Shown here: one piece after another, positions 32,463 through 46,929 of the stretch
Position numbering within the stretch: the first letter of the stretch is position 1
Layout of the letters: the number at the start of each line of letters is the position of its first letter
Assembly: GCA_012295275.1 (NCBI GenBank)
Contig: CM022670.1
Span: 3,465,335 to 3,512,263, forward strand
Direction of reading: 5' to 3'
Length of the DNA stretch: 46,929 nucleotides
Origin: Chrysomallon squamiferum
Lineage: Eukaryota > Mollusca > Gastropoda > Neomphalida > Peltospiridae
Made by a program: the position numbers and the translations under genes
Notes under the pieces: generated by a model
Database searches by the model: none
What the model saw: only the letters and a program-made list of their open reading frames with translations
What the model was told of the DNA's origin: nothing

Positions 32463-33627
32463 CCCAACAATATTTATGGTTACGATAGTTGAACTCTGTT
32501 CATCTTAAAACGATAACAAAATAAAGATGAAAGAAGAAGAAGATGAAAAAAAAAAAAAAATATATATATGACCTTTAATTCAGTGACTTTAGTGCAGATG
32601 TACTCTAACCTTCTTCAAACAAAAGCAAGTGTTGTTACCTGTATTCTACTTACCGTCTAACCCACTGATTCAGCTGTCACTGGACGAGGTCAAACGATTT
32701 GTTCACGTCGTCGGTGAATGATTCAAGGACATCAAAAGTGTATCAGACCTAATAAGTTGCTTTTTTTAAAAAGAGATTGAGTACTAATTTCCATAACTTG
32801 GTATCATTTTTTGTTTATACAATCGTAACATTTGTTTTAAGAGCATTAATAGACTGCTAAATTTAATTTTTAAATTTTTTAATTTTTTATTATTATTATT
32901 ACTATTATTATTATTATTTCAAACCATAGTTATTTTTACTTCAGTTAGTTTCAGTATTTTAAAAGGTTTTTTTTTTTTTTTTTTTTTGGAGGTTTAACTG
33001 TATGCTTCGATCGATCCGCGGTACCGCTTTATATTTAAATATGTAAGGTTACCAGTCTAAGTGCGCTCTCGTTTTTTTTTGTTGTTTTTTTTATAACATA
33101 TTAAGATAGTCTTATTCTGAAGATATCAGACACATGGTCAAATATTCAAAAGGTTTATAAGAAAATACACGCGATAATCCTAACGGTGTTTTAAATTTAG
33201 ACTGTGTTTGGTATATTTACCTTTGCAATAGCTTGAATCATTTTTGTAAATGTACGACAAGCCGATTTTTCACGATTGTAAATATTTATGTTTTATCTTC
33301 AGTCAACATGCATACTCACGACAGTTTTGGTTTGTAACTTGTATTTTTAACTCTTACTATAAATATTCTTTAATAGTTTACGCAATACATTTCTAACACA
33401 CAAAGAGAATACAGTTCTGCAACACAAAACACGTATGGCTCACAATGGCTTTATCTGCATTAGCAGATACTCACTATTTCGCATTGTATCGGAATATCAT
33501 ATAAGTGTATACTTTTCTCCCTACGCAAATGAATAGATAACATACAGAGATTCGTTACATAGATATATTTAGATAAACGGAGAATTGGCACATACACGGA
33601 TATAGGTGCGGCCATTGTCAAAAAAAG
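30915..33627. other. Intergenic sequence, microsatellites only
   Basis: (TTG)n at 31046-31070, a poly-A of about 25 at 31561-31585, a compound A-run/(AAAT)n/(CAA)n/(AAT)n at 32323-32461, a poly-T at 32967-32987. No gene is seen. Confidence 0.65.
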
Positions 33628-33820
33628 TTAGCTGTTAGATATTCCTGTTCCTGTATCATAATGATGCTCATATCTATTCTTAGCGTTGATCAAGCAACCA
33701 GTTGGTTTGCACGTACATATCTTAGAAAGGATGTCCTTTCCATAACAAAGTGATTTCAGTTTATAGCTGACACTTACAGAGTTTTCTCCACTGCATTCTC
33801 TGTCACTGGTTATAGGAAAA
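33628..33820 (-). CDS. Candidate last exon of a small cysteine-rich protein (unrecognised)
   Basis: On the minus strand an acceptor-like gtttacag precedes an open frame with TSDRECSGENSVSVSYKLKS, then LCYGKDILSKICTCKPTGCL, ending GISNS and a TAA (33628-33630). Five cysteines lie within about 35 residues. The C-x(n)-S-V-S-V-x(n)-C-x-G-K spacing faintly recalls SUEL/rhamnose-binding lectin domains, but the rest does not fit. The frame stays open to a TGA at 33862. It is short enough to be chance. Confidence 0.25.
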
Positions 33821-33864
33821 CTGTAAACTACGTTGCTTAATATATCTTTACAACGTAAAGGTCA

Positions 33865-33947
33865 AGTTATAGAATTAAAAGCTTGTATTTACCTGTTCGA
33901 ATCATGATAATTGTGCCAAATCGTAAGATAAATTGCAAGTGATCCTA

Positions 33948-33980
<33 letters not shown>

Positions 33981-34653
33981 CATCATCATTATTATTATTA
34001 CTTTTTAATTAAATATTTATTTATTTATATTATTTTAATGAAAAATATATCTTAGTCTTAAATATATAATTCTAATACGCTTTAAATCTGAAGTAAATGC
34101 ATGATATAAGGAGAAAACATTAAGAAATATACATTCTTATGGAACAAGAAGAAGAAGAAAGAAAACCAATAACGTCAAATGAAGCAAACTGAGTCTAAAT
34201 ACAGTATATGATAAAAGATTTCAGCTTTTTTGAAAATGAAACAAGAGCGTGATAGAACTCAGACTATTTGTTCACACGAGCGAGCACGTGCTTGAGTATA
34301 CACATAAATCTAAAAGCTGTCTATTCTCTCATTTGTGAAGGGGTTATCTGATTAGAGGATAGGTGCGAGGCACGGTATCTTGCACGATCAATCCTTCCAA
34401 CTGCGTCTCTTGGTGTTTTCTACGCATTTAGTGTTAAATGTCAAGGTATGTACTGACCTGTGTGTGGGAAGAACCACTTAAAACGCCCCTTGTTGCTAAT
34501 CGATAGCAGTACGCTAATAATGATTTTCTCTCTTATAACATTGTAATTGTGTATGAAACATCTGGCCGACCGCTACCTTCAGCTATGTAAAATACGTCAA
34601 TGGAAAAAAAAAAAATAATAATAAAATTAAAATAATAATAATAATAATAATAA

Positions 34654-34709
<56 letters not shown>

Positions 34710-34855
34710 GATAGATAAATAAATAAATAAATCATTATTTCATTCATTCATTCTTTTACACCCACACATACAACTGCGAACATGCAGCGGTGCACGTTTA
34801 TCAAAGCACAGATGGTTTAAACAACAATAACCTTGCATTCATAAGTATGTATAAA

Positions 34856-34890
<35 letters not shown>

Positions 34891-35215
34891 ACAACAAAGT
34901 AACAAAAATATCCTGAAGGCATTGCGAAACTGTATTCTTTAATTATGCACAGATCATAACGTAGATTCTAAATCGTTTTTCACAGAGTGCACCGGGCAAC
35001 GCTGGCTTCCATCCAGAGTAAAACTCAACAGCAAGCACGACTTTCACACACACACCCTTCCAGTGTGACAACACACATCATTACTCTCAGCAGTACGCCT
35101 AATCACGGGCGGGTCCAGATTTCCAGAAAGACAAAAAAGAGGGGGCATTATTATTATTATTACATTTTCCCAAATCAAGTGAATATCATTGCAATATACA
35201 CACATAGATGTGCAA

Positions 35216-35250
<35 letters not shown>

Positions 35251-35458
35251 AATGTTTAAAAATCAGTAAGAAACATTAAGAGCTGTAGCATTTGGCTCGC
35301 CCTCTTGAGATTGGAACTGGATATAATGCAACATGAGACGGATACATGTTTAAGAAAATCACTGAAGGACGTTCCCTCAGCTGCTTGTATATATGCAGTA
35401 TCGATTGGGTTGAAGTAGCTTCCCACACAGTTTATTAGTTGCTATGTTATTATTATTG

Positions 35459-35508
<50 letters not shown>

Positions 35509-35582
35509 TATATACAATACATTTAACATTACCAAGCTGTTAAAAATGTATATGTATCAATTCATAAACTTAAACCACATAC

Positions 35583-35613
<31 letters not shown>

Positions 35614-36152
35614 TTATAATCAGTGAGTTTCTCATGCAATCCTGACAAAAATAAATTACATGTGAGCAATTGACTTTTTATCTTTGTATGTGTGCACGTG
35701 CCAAATCACACCGACTGTATCGTCTTTACTCGTGTTGCTTGTTCATTCATATTCCACGTCTGCTGTTGACACTAGAGCTCTCCGCGACCAACATCTGTCT
35801 GCTAATTCATTTCACACAATTACTGAAAAAAGATCCTCGTGACGATCTGGAAACTTTAAACAAACAAGAAAAATAACAAATAATAATAATACAAACTGAG
35901 CAACTTTCAGACGTGGAGATTCGCATCAAAGTACCTTCCCGTTACGTGATTTTAAGTTAATGACGAGACTGTCTCAAGATCAAGGTAGGAAATGTTTTCA
36001 TTGTGATTTATTTATTTTATACTTATTGTTATAGTTTCTGTTGTTGATTGTGAATTAATTATAAGATCATATTAAAAAAATGAAGAAGTAATTTTTATAT
36101 ATTTACATTTCAATTATGTAGTCTTTAATTAATTATGGGATCATCTTCATCT

Positions 36153-36194
<42 letters not shown>

Positions 36195-36478
36195 AAATAA
36201 TAAATAAAATAAATATAAAATAAATAAATAAAAATAACAATAAAAATAAAAAATCATTAAAAAAACAAAAGAAAAACAAAAGAAAACAAAAACAAAACAA
36301 CAGTATCAGTAAAGAAATGTATAACTCGTTTTATATTGTTGTATCATATTTGTAAGTATTTATGCAATTAATTAAAGGACCATATTCCAAAACAAAGACA
36401 TATTCTATATTTGTTACTGCATTACTGTTCTTGATACTATTTAGATTACCTTCAGATGAAGCTAAACATGTTTTTGTC

Positions 36479-36514
<36 letters not shown>

Positions 36515-36660
36515 CTGTTACTACAAATAATAATAATAATGAATTATTAATAGTGTTATTATTTATGGTATTTTTTTTCTTTGCCATAAGAAATGGAAGC
36601 ACATTTGTATTACATTTAAAAAATAAAAGAAAAAAGAATGAAATAAAAAAATAAAAAAAA
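33865..36660. other. Intergenic sequence with many microsatellites
   Basis: (TTA)n at 33951-34000, (AAT)n/(AAAT)n at 34616-34730, poly-A of about 30 at 34858-34889, (AAAT)n at 35214-35251, (TTA)n at 35446-35508, poly-A at 35583-35611, (GT)n at 36155-36191, (ATT)n at 36480-36513. A palindrome AGCACGTGCT lies at 34284-34293. No supported gene. Confidence 0.7.
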
Positions 36661-37140
36661 ATGCCTCGTGAAGCACAGTTACCGATTTTTTAAAGCACAC
36701 CGGGTGTTGCGCAAGGTTAAAGCATTCATAGAGTTAATTCTGGCGTCGATTTATTATTTATCAAATTATCTGCATATTGTGACGTGCTCCGGGTCACACA
36801 TTCTCACACATTCCGTGTCAATGGTGACACGTAGCGCATAATGTTGTAACACCTGCTTTCGCGACACCATACATTCTCGAGTTTTACAAATTCGAACGCT
36901 ATCGGTTGTCAAAACAGTAGCGTAAAATTATTAGACTAGCGAGGATCACTGTTGCGTCATCAGACTGTCACTGTTAATCAAAATAGGTCCAGTTTTCAAA
37001 CAGTTGGTACAAAATTTATATTTAGAACGATCGGCTATTTTTATGTTACAGAGACCGATAAAGTTTACTTGTACTAAAATGCGGTTCGTTTCCATATCCG
37101 GTGCAAAAACGACTGAACAGAAGGTTGGCGGCGAGTATCA
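36661..37140. promoter_or_regulatory. CpG-rich, G+C-richer block of unknown role
   Basis: About 480 bp without simple repeats, richer in G+C and CpG than either side, with short inverted motifs (GTGAC...GTCAC at 36779-36797, TGTCAATGGTGACA at 36817-36830) and a TGACG core. It could be a regulatory element or an unannotated 5' region; I found no convincing open frame. Confidence 0.2.
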
Positions 37141-39286
37141 AATATAATCTTGCCAAGAACGTGTCAAACTCTATGTGTGTTTTGATAATGAAGATGCAGA
37201 GCGTTAGAACTCATTTATTATATTTTTGGTAAATACATAGTTCTCATAAATTTGTCTGAATGCTTCCGAACATTCGTCCTCTAAATCTCGTACTCAATGA
37301 CATATAATAAATTATGCAACTTTGTTTTCCTCCAAATATATCTGAGCACCACAGGTATTCTTTGTTCGACTGCGTTAAGACCTACTTTCTTGTGTTAATT
37401 TATTAAAAGGTAAAATAGTAAAACTGCAGCCAACCAAAAGCAGAAATAGAAGATTATAAAACAAAGTATTTAAAAGGATGAAGGAATAGATGAGGGAAAG
37501 GGGGAAGAAATATGTATTTAACGACTAGCTCGATATAGTTTTAATGTGCATTATATTTATCCAGTTAAACACGTAGTTAAGGATCACACAGATAATGAGA
37601 CTGAAAGCATGTTAATATATTCTATCATATTTATATCAGTGTTTTTGCATTTAAAATAAATAAACAGATTAATTCCTCATTTTCTGGTCGTGACAAAGCT
37701 AATCATAATAGAGAATTAAATAATAATCAATATTACGTGTTAAACTTGTGTGTACAGTATTAAAAATCATTAAAACAAAATAAAGCCATACTGAAATACA
37801 GCCTCGTCATTTTTTGATGCTAAAATGTTATCAGTTTCTTTTCATCTTCTTACTTATTTTTTATTTATTTATTTATTTATTATTATTATTATAAAGCAAA
37901 CTCATTTTTAAAAAGGATAACCTTGAGAAAGCCTTTGAAAGATTTTTAATTGTTTTTTTGTTTTTTTAAAACCTTGAAGGAACAAAACAATAAATGAATT
38001 ATACAAATGTAGTACGTGAGATATCAGTATCGTGCAAGTCAAGGAGCAGATCGCAGTTAAACATACATTTTTATTTTTAAATCCGAAAACAACGAACCCG
38101 ATTGCTCTTACGACCAAAGACATCGGCACGTGCCTACAGATATGTGTTTCGGGCGTAGCTTCTGACTTTTATTTTTCTGAGTTTCTAATGAGCCACAGAT
38201 ATTTTTAATATTTAAGTTAAGCTTAGTGTCACCGTAAGTTAGAATTTAAAAAAAAAAAATAATAATAATAATAATAATAATTGTAATAATGATAATGATG
38301 ATGATGATAATGCGCTTATGATAATCTTTCTGCTACTACTACTATTGTTAACGACAGTGACAAAGATGGTTCCTGTGAATGTACCTCATCAAAATCAGTT
38401 TGTTTATGGGTCCTGATCCACTGACTGTATGTGACATTTATCAGGTGAGTCGACAAGTTGACATTCAAACTGGCGTCTGACTGTATTTATACTGTAAACG
38501 TAACGCTCCTGTATTGACTTTTGTTCACAACCAGGAAACTCTAGATTAGAAACTTATTACGAAATAACTGAAGGAAGAGGTACATTTGGCGTGTTTAATT
38601 TAACTGAATAAATACATCACCTTCAGAAAACTACTGGCATTATAAACACTTCAGTACCATACCTAGATAAAATTTCTGGCATTACATAAGAGTTAAGTAA
38701 CTTAATGAAGATAACAAATATCGTGTATGTAAGTTAACTTTGGCTACACATGTTAGATGTAGTAAATTTCTGATGTTACGGAAACGTTAGCTATTAGGAA
38801 GGCGTTTGTGAAATATCTGCATCACTTGGCTGTGCTAAGAGAAACAGAAATGTAACGCACCTGCGTTTCGAACACTCGTGACTCTTTGTTTTCTTTTCAA
38901 TAGATGCATGTCCTATAGCTTCAAATCTAAGTCCTTAATTGCTGTATTAAATGCACGCATTATTCAATGCATTTGTAATATATGCATAAAATATAGCGTA
39001 GCTTTATCCAGAAATCTCTTAACTTTTACTGGGCCCAGATATATCGAGTGTACATACAGCGTGTGGTTCCTTGTATATCTTTCGGTTGTGTGGGGTTTTT
39101 TTTGTTGTTTTTTTGGTCTTATGCATGTTTAAATAATTATTTTTCATTTTTTAATATGCATATCTTCATAGTGTTTAAATGTGTGTGCGCGTGTTTTATC
39201 TTCAACTTATCTTCTAGCAAAATGTAGAAAAAATATGGTTGTTTACACATCTTTCGTTTCGTTTTTAATATGCATATCGTGCGCGC

Positions 39287-39328
<42 letters not shown>

Positions 39329-41204
39329 CTGCCTGCCTGCCTGTGTGTGTGTGTCTGTGTTGTATTTTCAACTTAAATAAAAGAGAGAAAGAAAACGAAT
39401 TTGCTTCAGCACGGAAAGAGGCTGCTCGGTGTTATGAGTAATACTATTATCCAAACAGTTTATCCTGATTTAGAACGATCAGAACACTTAATTAATTTCC
39501 ACAAAGGCGAAGCATATCGAGTTGCGTGCGACCGAAAAGCTTTATAGCTGATATTTGAAGACGGCATAGAATATGGAAAATGAAACGTACGCTTGGTTTT
39601 TATTTACATGTCAACATCTCTGTTTATTTAAAAATTTTATGTTGTGCAATATTTAAAAAGAAGGATTAAGGAAGCTGCCGGAGATAAGGTCTTTACCTTT
39701 CTCCAGATTTTTACTGATCCATGAAATAGTAATATTATATCTCATAAAGCAAACACGTGGCTGTACAGTAAATAATTAATAAAGGAAATGGGTGTGGGCA
39801 AGTGAGGGCTGCGTGATTCATATTATAAATTAAAATTTATGTTGCAAGCAGAATTGTATCAGGTTGGATACTCATAAAATGATAAGCTGCCAGAGTGTTA
39901 TTAAAATATCACCAAGTATAGTTTTTAACTGAAAAGCTAGTTGTTTATTAAACGTATTCTAAGAACAAAAACTGAAAATTTGACATGAACTATAAACTGA
40001 AATGTTGCTGCTAGTTCTAGTTCCCCTCCTTTTCCTCCGGCTCCTGCACTTCCTCCTTCAATTACTACCACCACGAACACAACATCTCGACCACTTCAAC
40101 TTCAGCTACTACAACCGCTATTTCTACTATAATATTATTTTTATCAACACAAACCAACACCACCGTCGTCACTACGATCAAAGCTCTAAATGTTCGACTT
40201 TCTTTGTCGCACAGTCCTTTTACGGGGTACGAACCCTGCTGTTCAACCACTATATACATCCGAAACATTAAGAAAGTGGGATCAAAATAACAAGGTGGAT
40301 ATTAATATTTTCTAAGAGCAAGACACGCATCTTCAAAAATTAATCTGATGGGCTTAAAGAATGGAAGCTGCAGTTTTAGCTTGGATTTCTGAAACTTCTG
40401 TTACAAAGATTTTCAATTTGTTGAGGCTTAGCGCGTGATTCGCTATTCATCCATGTTGATATGCGTGGGAAAGAAAACTACATAGCATGGATAAGAACGA
40501 CTGAGAAGGAATGAAAGAAGGGATAAAATCACAGGAAGCGATAAAGACAAAATTCGTGCGTGGGAAGAGAAAGAACGAGTAAGCAGTGGGAGAAAAGAGG
40601 AGACGGGGTGAAAGTGAGAGAGAGTTTAGAGTTTTAGGAAAAAAAGCTAGAGAAAGACTGAGAAATAGACAGAAAGATAGACCGACAGACAGACAGACAG
40701 ACAGATCAATAGAGATATACATCGATCATTAAGCATTATCTGATTGATTCTCTTAAGAAACACCATGGGCTGAATAATAACGAATAATTCTCTGTATATA
40801 ATAATAATAATAATTATTATTATTATAATTATTATAATTACTATTATTATTATTAAAAATGCAAGTACGTGGAATAGCACACGTTTCCTAGCAGTGAAGG
40901 AGTTTTTTGCAGTGTTTGAACGTGAGGTCTGGCAACATTCTCTTTGTGCTGCTGCACTTCAAAGCAATTATGCGGGCATGTTGACAGGTTGATGACGTTG
41001 CCACGTTAACAGTCAGAATCAAAAATGCAATCCGTGCGAATTCGCTCGTTCGTAACTTCCGTTCAAAAATAGAACGTAGACTCTATCCTTGTACGTGTGT
41101 AGTAAGTCATTGACCTTTAGTGGTATGTGCTGCCTTGTATGCACGAGAGATACAATAACTGTGATGCTTTTTTTTTTTTCATCTGCTTGATTCTTTCTTT
41201 GTTG

Positions 41205-41280
<76 letters not shown>

Positions 41281-42242
41281 AATGTATTTATATATCTATA
41301 TATATCTATATAGATTATATAGGCTTTTATTGCTCTCTCACTTGACGTTCAGTTTCCATATCTTTGCGCCAGACGTTGTTAGTAAATCGATTCATATAAA
41401 ATTTCTAGTTGCAAAAGCAATAAAAACCATTTGAAAATGTCAGCAGGGCCTCTTTATAATGACAGAAGTGATACATTAAGTTCATACATTTTTCTTTTGT
41501 TCTTATCTTCTTTACTTTCTCTTTGAGTCTTTTATTTTTAGTTATCTTTAAAATTATTATTAATATTATTATAGTAGTTCACGATGTAGATGTAGCTGCT
41601 TCCGTTATTTTCATTTCTTTCCTTTTTTCTTTTTTCTATTTTCTATTTTTCGTTTTTCTTTCCATTTTTTTTTTCTTTATATTTATACTTTACTTATTTT
41701 ATTTATTTTATATATTTTTATTTTCTTTTTCGAATTAATCTTCATTCACACAGTCGCTCTATATTTCACTGTTGTTCGCTTCATTGTCTCGCCCTGTGAC
41801 GCAAGTCTGTTCTGTGACGTCTGCTTTGTTATTTGTGCGCGCGCTATTCACCAGTCTAGTTTATTGAATTTTTTTTTTTTTTTCCTTGCATGTATCAGCC
41901 TACGCAAAGTTAACTATTTAGAGTAGTGAATTACAGACTGAATATTAATGATATGGTGAAATTACATTAACTGTTTGAACTTTAAATGCGCTTTTTTTCC
42001 CCCTGCTTTTGAATCATCTACGTGATTTCCTGCATGTTTTAGTTTTGTGGTGGCAGGAACGAAGCTATGCTAGCCATATTTAGCTTGTGGTTACATGACA
42101 TATACATTTGTTGTATGTAATGATTATTATAAAAAATAAAAATAAATAAAAATGTATCGGTTAAGTTGAAACACTTTTTAATTCTGTATTATATAAAAAT
42201 GACTGAAATGAAACCGTTAAAAACATATGAAGTGCAAAAATA

Positions 42243-42277
<35 letters not shown>

Positions 42278-42587
42278 TAATTTCATATCATTTTTTGTTT
42301 TTTAATATAATTTTCATTTCATTTTATTTATTTGTTTGTCTGTATGTCTGTCCGTTTGTTGGTTTATTTACTGCATAATCTTTGAAAGGAAAATATTATC
42401 TGAATACAAGATTCGTCTTTGAAATAAACTGTAATGCTCGATTTTCAAAAAGCTTTTTTTTTCTTCTTTTTCTTTTCCTTTTTAATTTTTTTTTTTCACT
42501 GCACAAACTAAGCTGAAAGCAAACTTGATGACCGAATCTTTCAAATTTTATATCGTTCCTAACCTCTCACTCTGCCACATCTGCAGG
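37141..42587. other. Intergenic sequence, microsatellites only
   Basis: (AAT)n with GAT repeats at 38261-38310, a (GC)(GT)n(GCCT)n compound at 39279-39360, CTAC/CAAC-rich sequence at 40060-40180, (GACA)n at 40683-40704, (AAT/ATT)n at 40798-40855, a 55-bp (CT)n at 41209-41263 followed by (TA)n, and (TA)n(CA)n at 42244-42279. Open frames over these are artefacts. Confidence 0.7.
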
Positions 42588-42720
42588 TAACGCCCATTTT
42601 CAACAAAGAACAGATTCGTCAGATTGTTAAAATCTGGGGTCGGTTCCAGGATTTCAGAAAGTGGAGACAGACATTACAGTGGCGATATAACTTCCATTAT
42701 AAAACACAAATAATTCAGTA
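42588..42720 (+). CDS. Candidate last exon or transposon-derived helix-turn-helix fragment
   Basis: A strong acceptor (ctctgccacatctgcag, 42571-42587) is followed by an open frame PIFNKEQIRQIVKIWGRF, then QDFRKWRQTLQWRYNFHYKT, ending in TAG right after ATT-CAG. The composition is protein-like and helical, with basic and aromatic residues. A sub-segment (GGTTCCAGGATTTCAGAAAG at 42641) also resembles GGGTCCAGATTTCCAGAAAG at 35115, which suggests a repeat origin instead of a host exon. Confidence 0.28.
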
Positions 42721-44072
42721 GATTAATAAATAATAAAAATAAAATATAATAATGTAAAATAATGGCAAATAATAATAATAATAATGATAAAAAATAAAAG
42801 TAAAACTTGCTGAACTGTTCTTCACCGTAAACTGGACTGCCGTTCCCTAAGCCCTTCTGCCCCCCCCCCCACCCCTCGGAATTGAAATTTTGAAGTCTTC
42901 GCTCAGAGAACGTTTCCTGTTTCGAGAAGCGACTAGAATTGTTACCCTCCAGCGACAGACTTTTCATTTTCTTTCTTTATGAGTTACAAAAACAGAAAAA
43001 AATGGTTTACTTACACGAAACCGCAATTCGAATTTCTTCTTCTTCTTTTTCTTCTACTTCTTCTTCTTTTTGTTTTTGTATTCCTCCCCACTTTTCAACC
43101 GCACCACACTTGTCAAGTGGCAGTTTCGGCACTTTTCATCAAACCGTCATTCGGACACTTTAACATTTCTAAAATGAATTCAGAGCTGCCTGTGAGCTAT
43201 GTAAAGACTGGTAACACAATTTTTAATAATAGTGATAATAACGATGATGATGATGGATGATGATGATGATGATAATGAAGTGTCTAGATCACATTTAGTT
43301 GAACGATAAAATTAATCATCCACGTTACGCCTGAAGATGAAGAATTTATTTGTTGAAATTCAGACTGTTGAGACGTTTTTCTGGGATAGTTTTAAATCCG
43401 TAAAACATATGTATAAAAGTACACGTCCAGAGGTATACACGTACGCACACACGAACGTATGCACACTACTTTTTCCTCAAGAGACACGTATAGTGTGGGT
43501 GTTAGCGTAAATGATATATTCTAATGGGTTCGTGATTCTCAAATAAAAAGCCATCTGTTTATATTTAACGTAAAACGTGGATGATAGTGCAAGAAAGATT
43601 CACAAAAATACAAAACAAAAGAAAAACAAAAAAACAATTAATTTCCCATTGACTTTTAAATAAAGGTCTAATTTTGGTCAGCATCTTATATTTAATGACT
43701 GATCGTTGACTGGTCGTATGATATCGCGATGTTTAATAAACTTAACGATTTTAATATTAATTTACCGAGTATATATTTTCGTAAAAAAAATTATATAACA
43801 AAATGTTTACTGCTAACATAACAAATATCTAGAATGTGTTTAATTTTACTTCAGATACCTCTGTATAATCAGATTAAAAAAAAAAAAAATAAAAAAATAA
43901 CACGTTCTTTAAGCAATGCTGAGGAAAATATAATCTTTAGAGTCTCTTTAATTCGATGTTCACTGAACTGGGATTATAATAACACTGTGTTATCTGTACA
44001 GTACCTTCTGACATAGAGATAAAAAACAATGATTGATATATGTCGTCATCTTTTAATAAATAGCATTATATG

Positions 44073-44110
<38 letters not shown>

Positions 44111-44476
44111 GAATGTGTTGGAGTTATCAGGACATCTATATTAAAAGGTCATAGAGATACATACATGGTAATAGTAGTTTTAATTATTATATGAACTGTT
44201 CTGTATTCAACATGGTGTGATGTGGACACGTCGCCCGATGTCGAAATCACGTTTTAAATGTAGAAACTACAAGACCAACTGGGACACATTTAGATAAAAA
44301 CAGATATCAGTGTCCATCTTTTGTTTTTACAAGTGATCACGTTGAGATGTTAACTGCATGTTTGTGCAGCTCACGTGGCTGTCTGCTGAACAATCAGAAA
44401 GAGGAATCAGAAAAAAAACGAAATAAAAATTAGGGATTTTTTAATTATTATTATTATTATTTTGTTTTTGTTCCTG
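42721..44476. other. Intergenic sequence
   Basis: A C-run at 42861-42870, (TTC)n-rich patch at 43036-43070, (GAT)n at 43241-43275 and a (TA)n of about 28 bp at 44079-44107. No gene seen. Confidence 0.7.
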
Positions 44477-44712
44477 AAGTGGATGATTATTTTAATACAC
44501 TTTTGAAAATTCTGAAATAAAATGATTATTATTTTAATATTTCACTGAAAAAAAAAAATCTGAAATTAGATGATTACTGTTTCATCGATGAAGACATTCT
44601 TAAACTGGATGATTTTGTATCATTGAAGATATTTTGAAAGTGGATGATTACTAGTTTTCATCACTGAAACGTTTCTGAAAGAGGATTGTTATTTTATCAT
44701 TACTGAGGCCAG
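44477..44712 (+). repeat. Degenerate minisatellite, about 40-bp unit, around six copies
   Basis: The pattern CTGAA(G/A)TGGATGATTA..TTT.ATCACTGAA recurs at about 44477, 44510, 44559, 44600, 44637 and 44677, with substitutions and small indels. Unit length drifts between about 37 and 50 bp. Confidence 0.7.
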
Positions 44713-45078
44713 AGTATCACCGTAAGTTAGATAAATGTACAGAGTATAATTTATATACCAGTACAGCCCTAATGATGGTTATTTTTCATCTTCTTTCTAT
44801 GCTTTTCATCACTTTTTAAAACTATTACCAACCACAAAGAATTATTCTGAAGGACTATGCTGTTTTAATAGAAAACAACAAGGATAGGAAACGTACGAAA
44901 AAATTGTTATGTCATTCAACTGCCTAGTTTTAAGTCTGTTATCAGATTAGATCATCTTTGTTTTTTTTAATCTTATTCTTTTTTTCTCATTTATGAAGAG
45001 ATAACCCAGTGATCTTTTTTCTTTCTCTTTTCAAGGTACACGACTGTCAATGTTCTCTTAACTATTTCTATGCATAAT

Positions 45079-46929
<1,851 letters not shown>

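Noticed and set aside
39181-39441. Open frame across the GT/GCCT repeat
   Set aside because: Driven by the microsatellite; the flanks show no splice sites or homology.

Overview
This is an AT-rich, intron-rich animal nuclear sequence. It is dense in (ATT)n, (CA)n, (CT)n and poly-A/T tracts, contains a degenerate pogo/Tigger-type DNA transposon and one 200-base assembly gap. The repeat style fits a large mollusc genome (a cephalopod would be my first guess), but no marker in the window proves the lineage.

One gene can be read with confidence: an anoctamin (TMEM16-family membrane protein) on the + strand. It starts at 3182 and runs through 18 constant coding exons to 17533, followed by three possible terminal exons (18502-18766, 19697-19958, 22173-22269), all in the same splice phase. 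The spliced product would be about 820-875 residues: an anoctamin dimerisation domain, then about ten membrane segments ending in the family motif I-P-D-V-P. Every junction keeps frame except in exon 5, where one extra base near 7846-7848 breaks the frame.

The gene body is shaped by local tandem duplication. Exon 14 occurs three times (two truncated copies and one complete). The last coding exon is duplicated in a 1.2-kb unit, and the second unit was later hit by a 780-bp transposon whose empty site survives in the first unit. Intron ends before exons 4, 6 and 10 carry repeated acceptor-proximal sequence, and the end of exon 15 is duplicated with a second donor.

The 5' flank (1-3181) holds the gap, a degenerate minisatellite and a probable 5' UTR. 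From 22.3 to about 27.5 kb the sequence is AT-rich and CpG-poor, probably 3' UTR and flank. From about 27.5 kb to the end there is no recognisable gene, but the sequence becomes markedly less CpG-depleted. It contains many microsatellites, two degenerate minisatellites (one at 25.2-25.8 kb, one at 44.5-44.7 kb) and a handful of low-confidence candidate exons. No rRNA, tRNA, CRISPR array or bacterial feature was seen.
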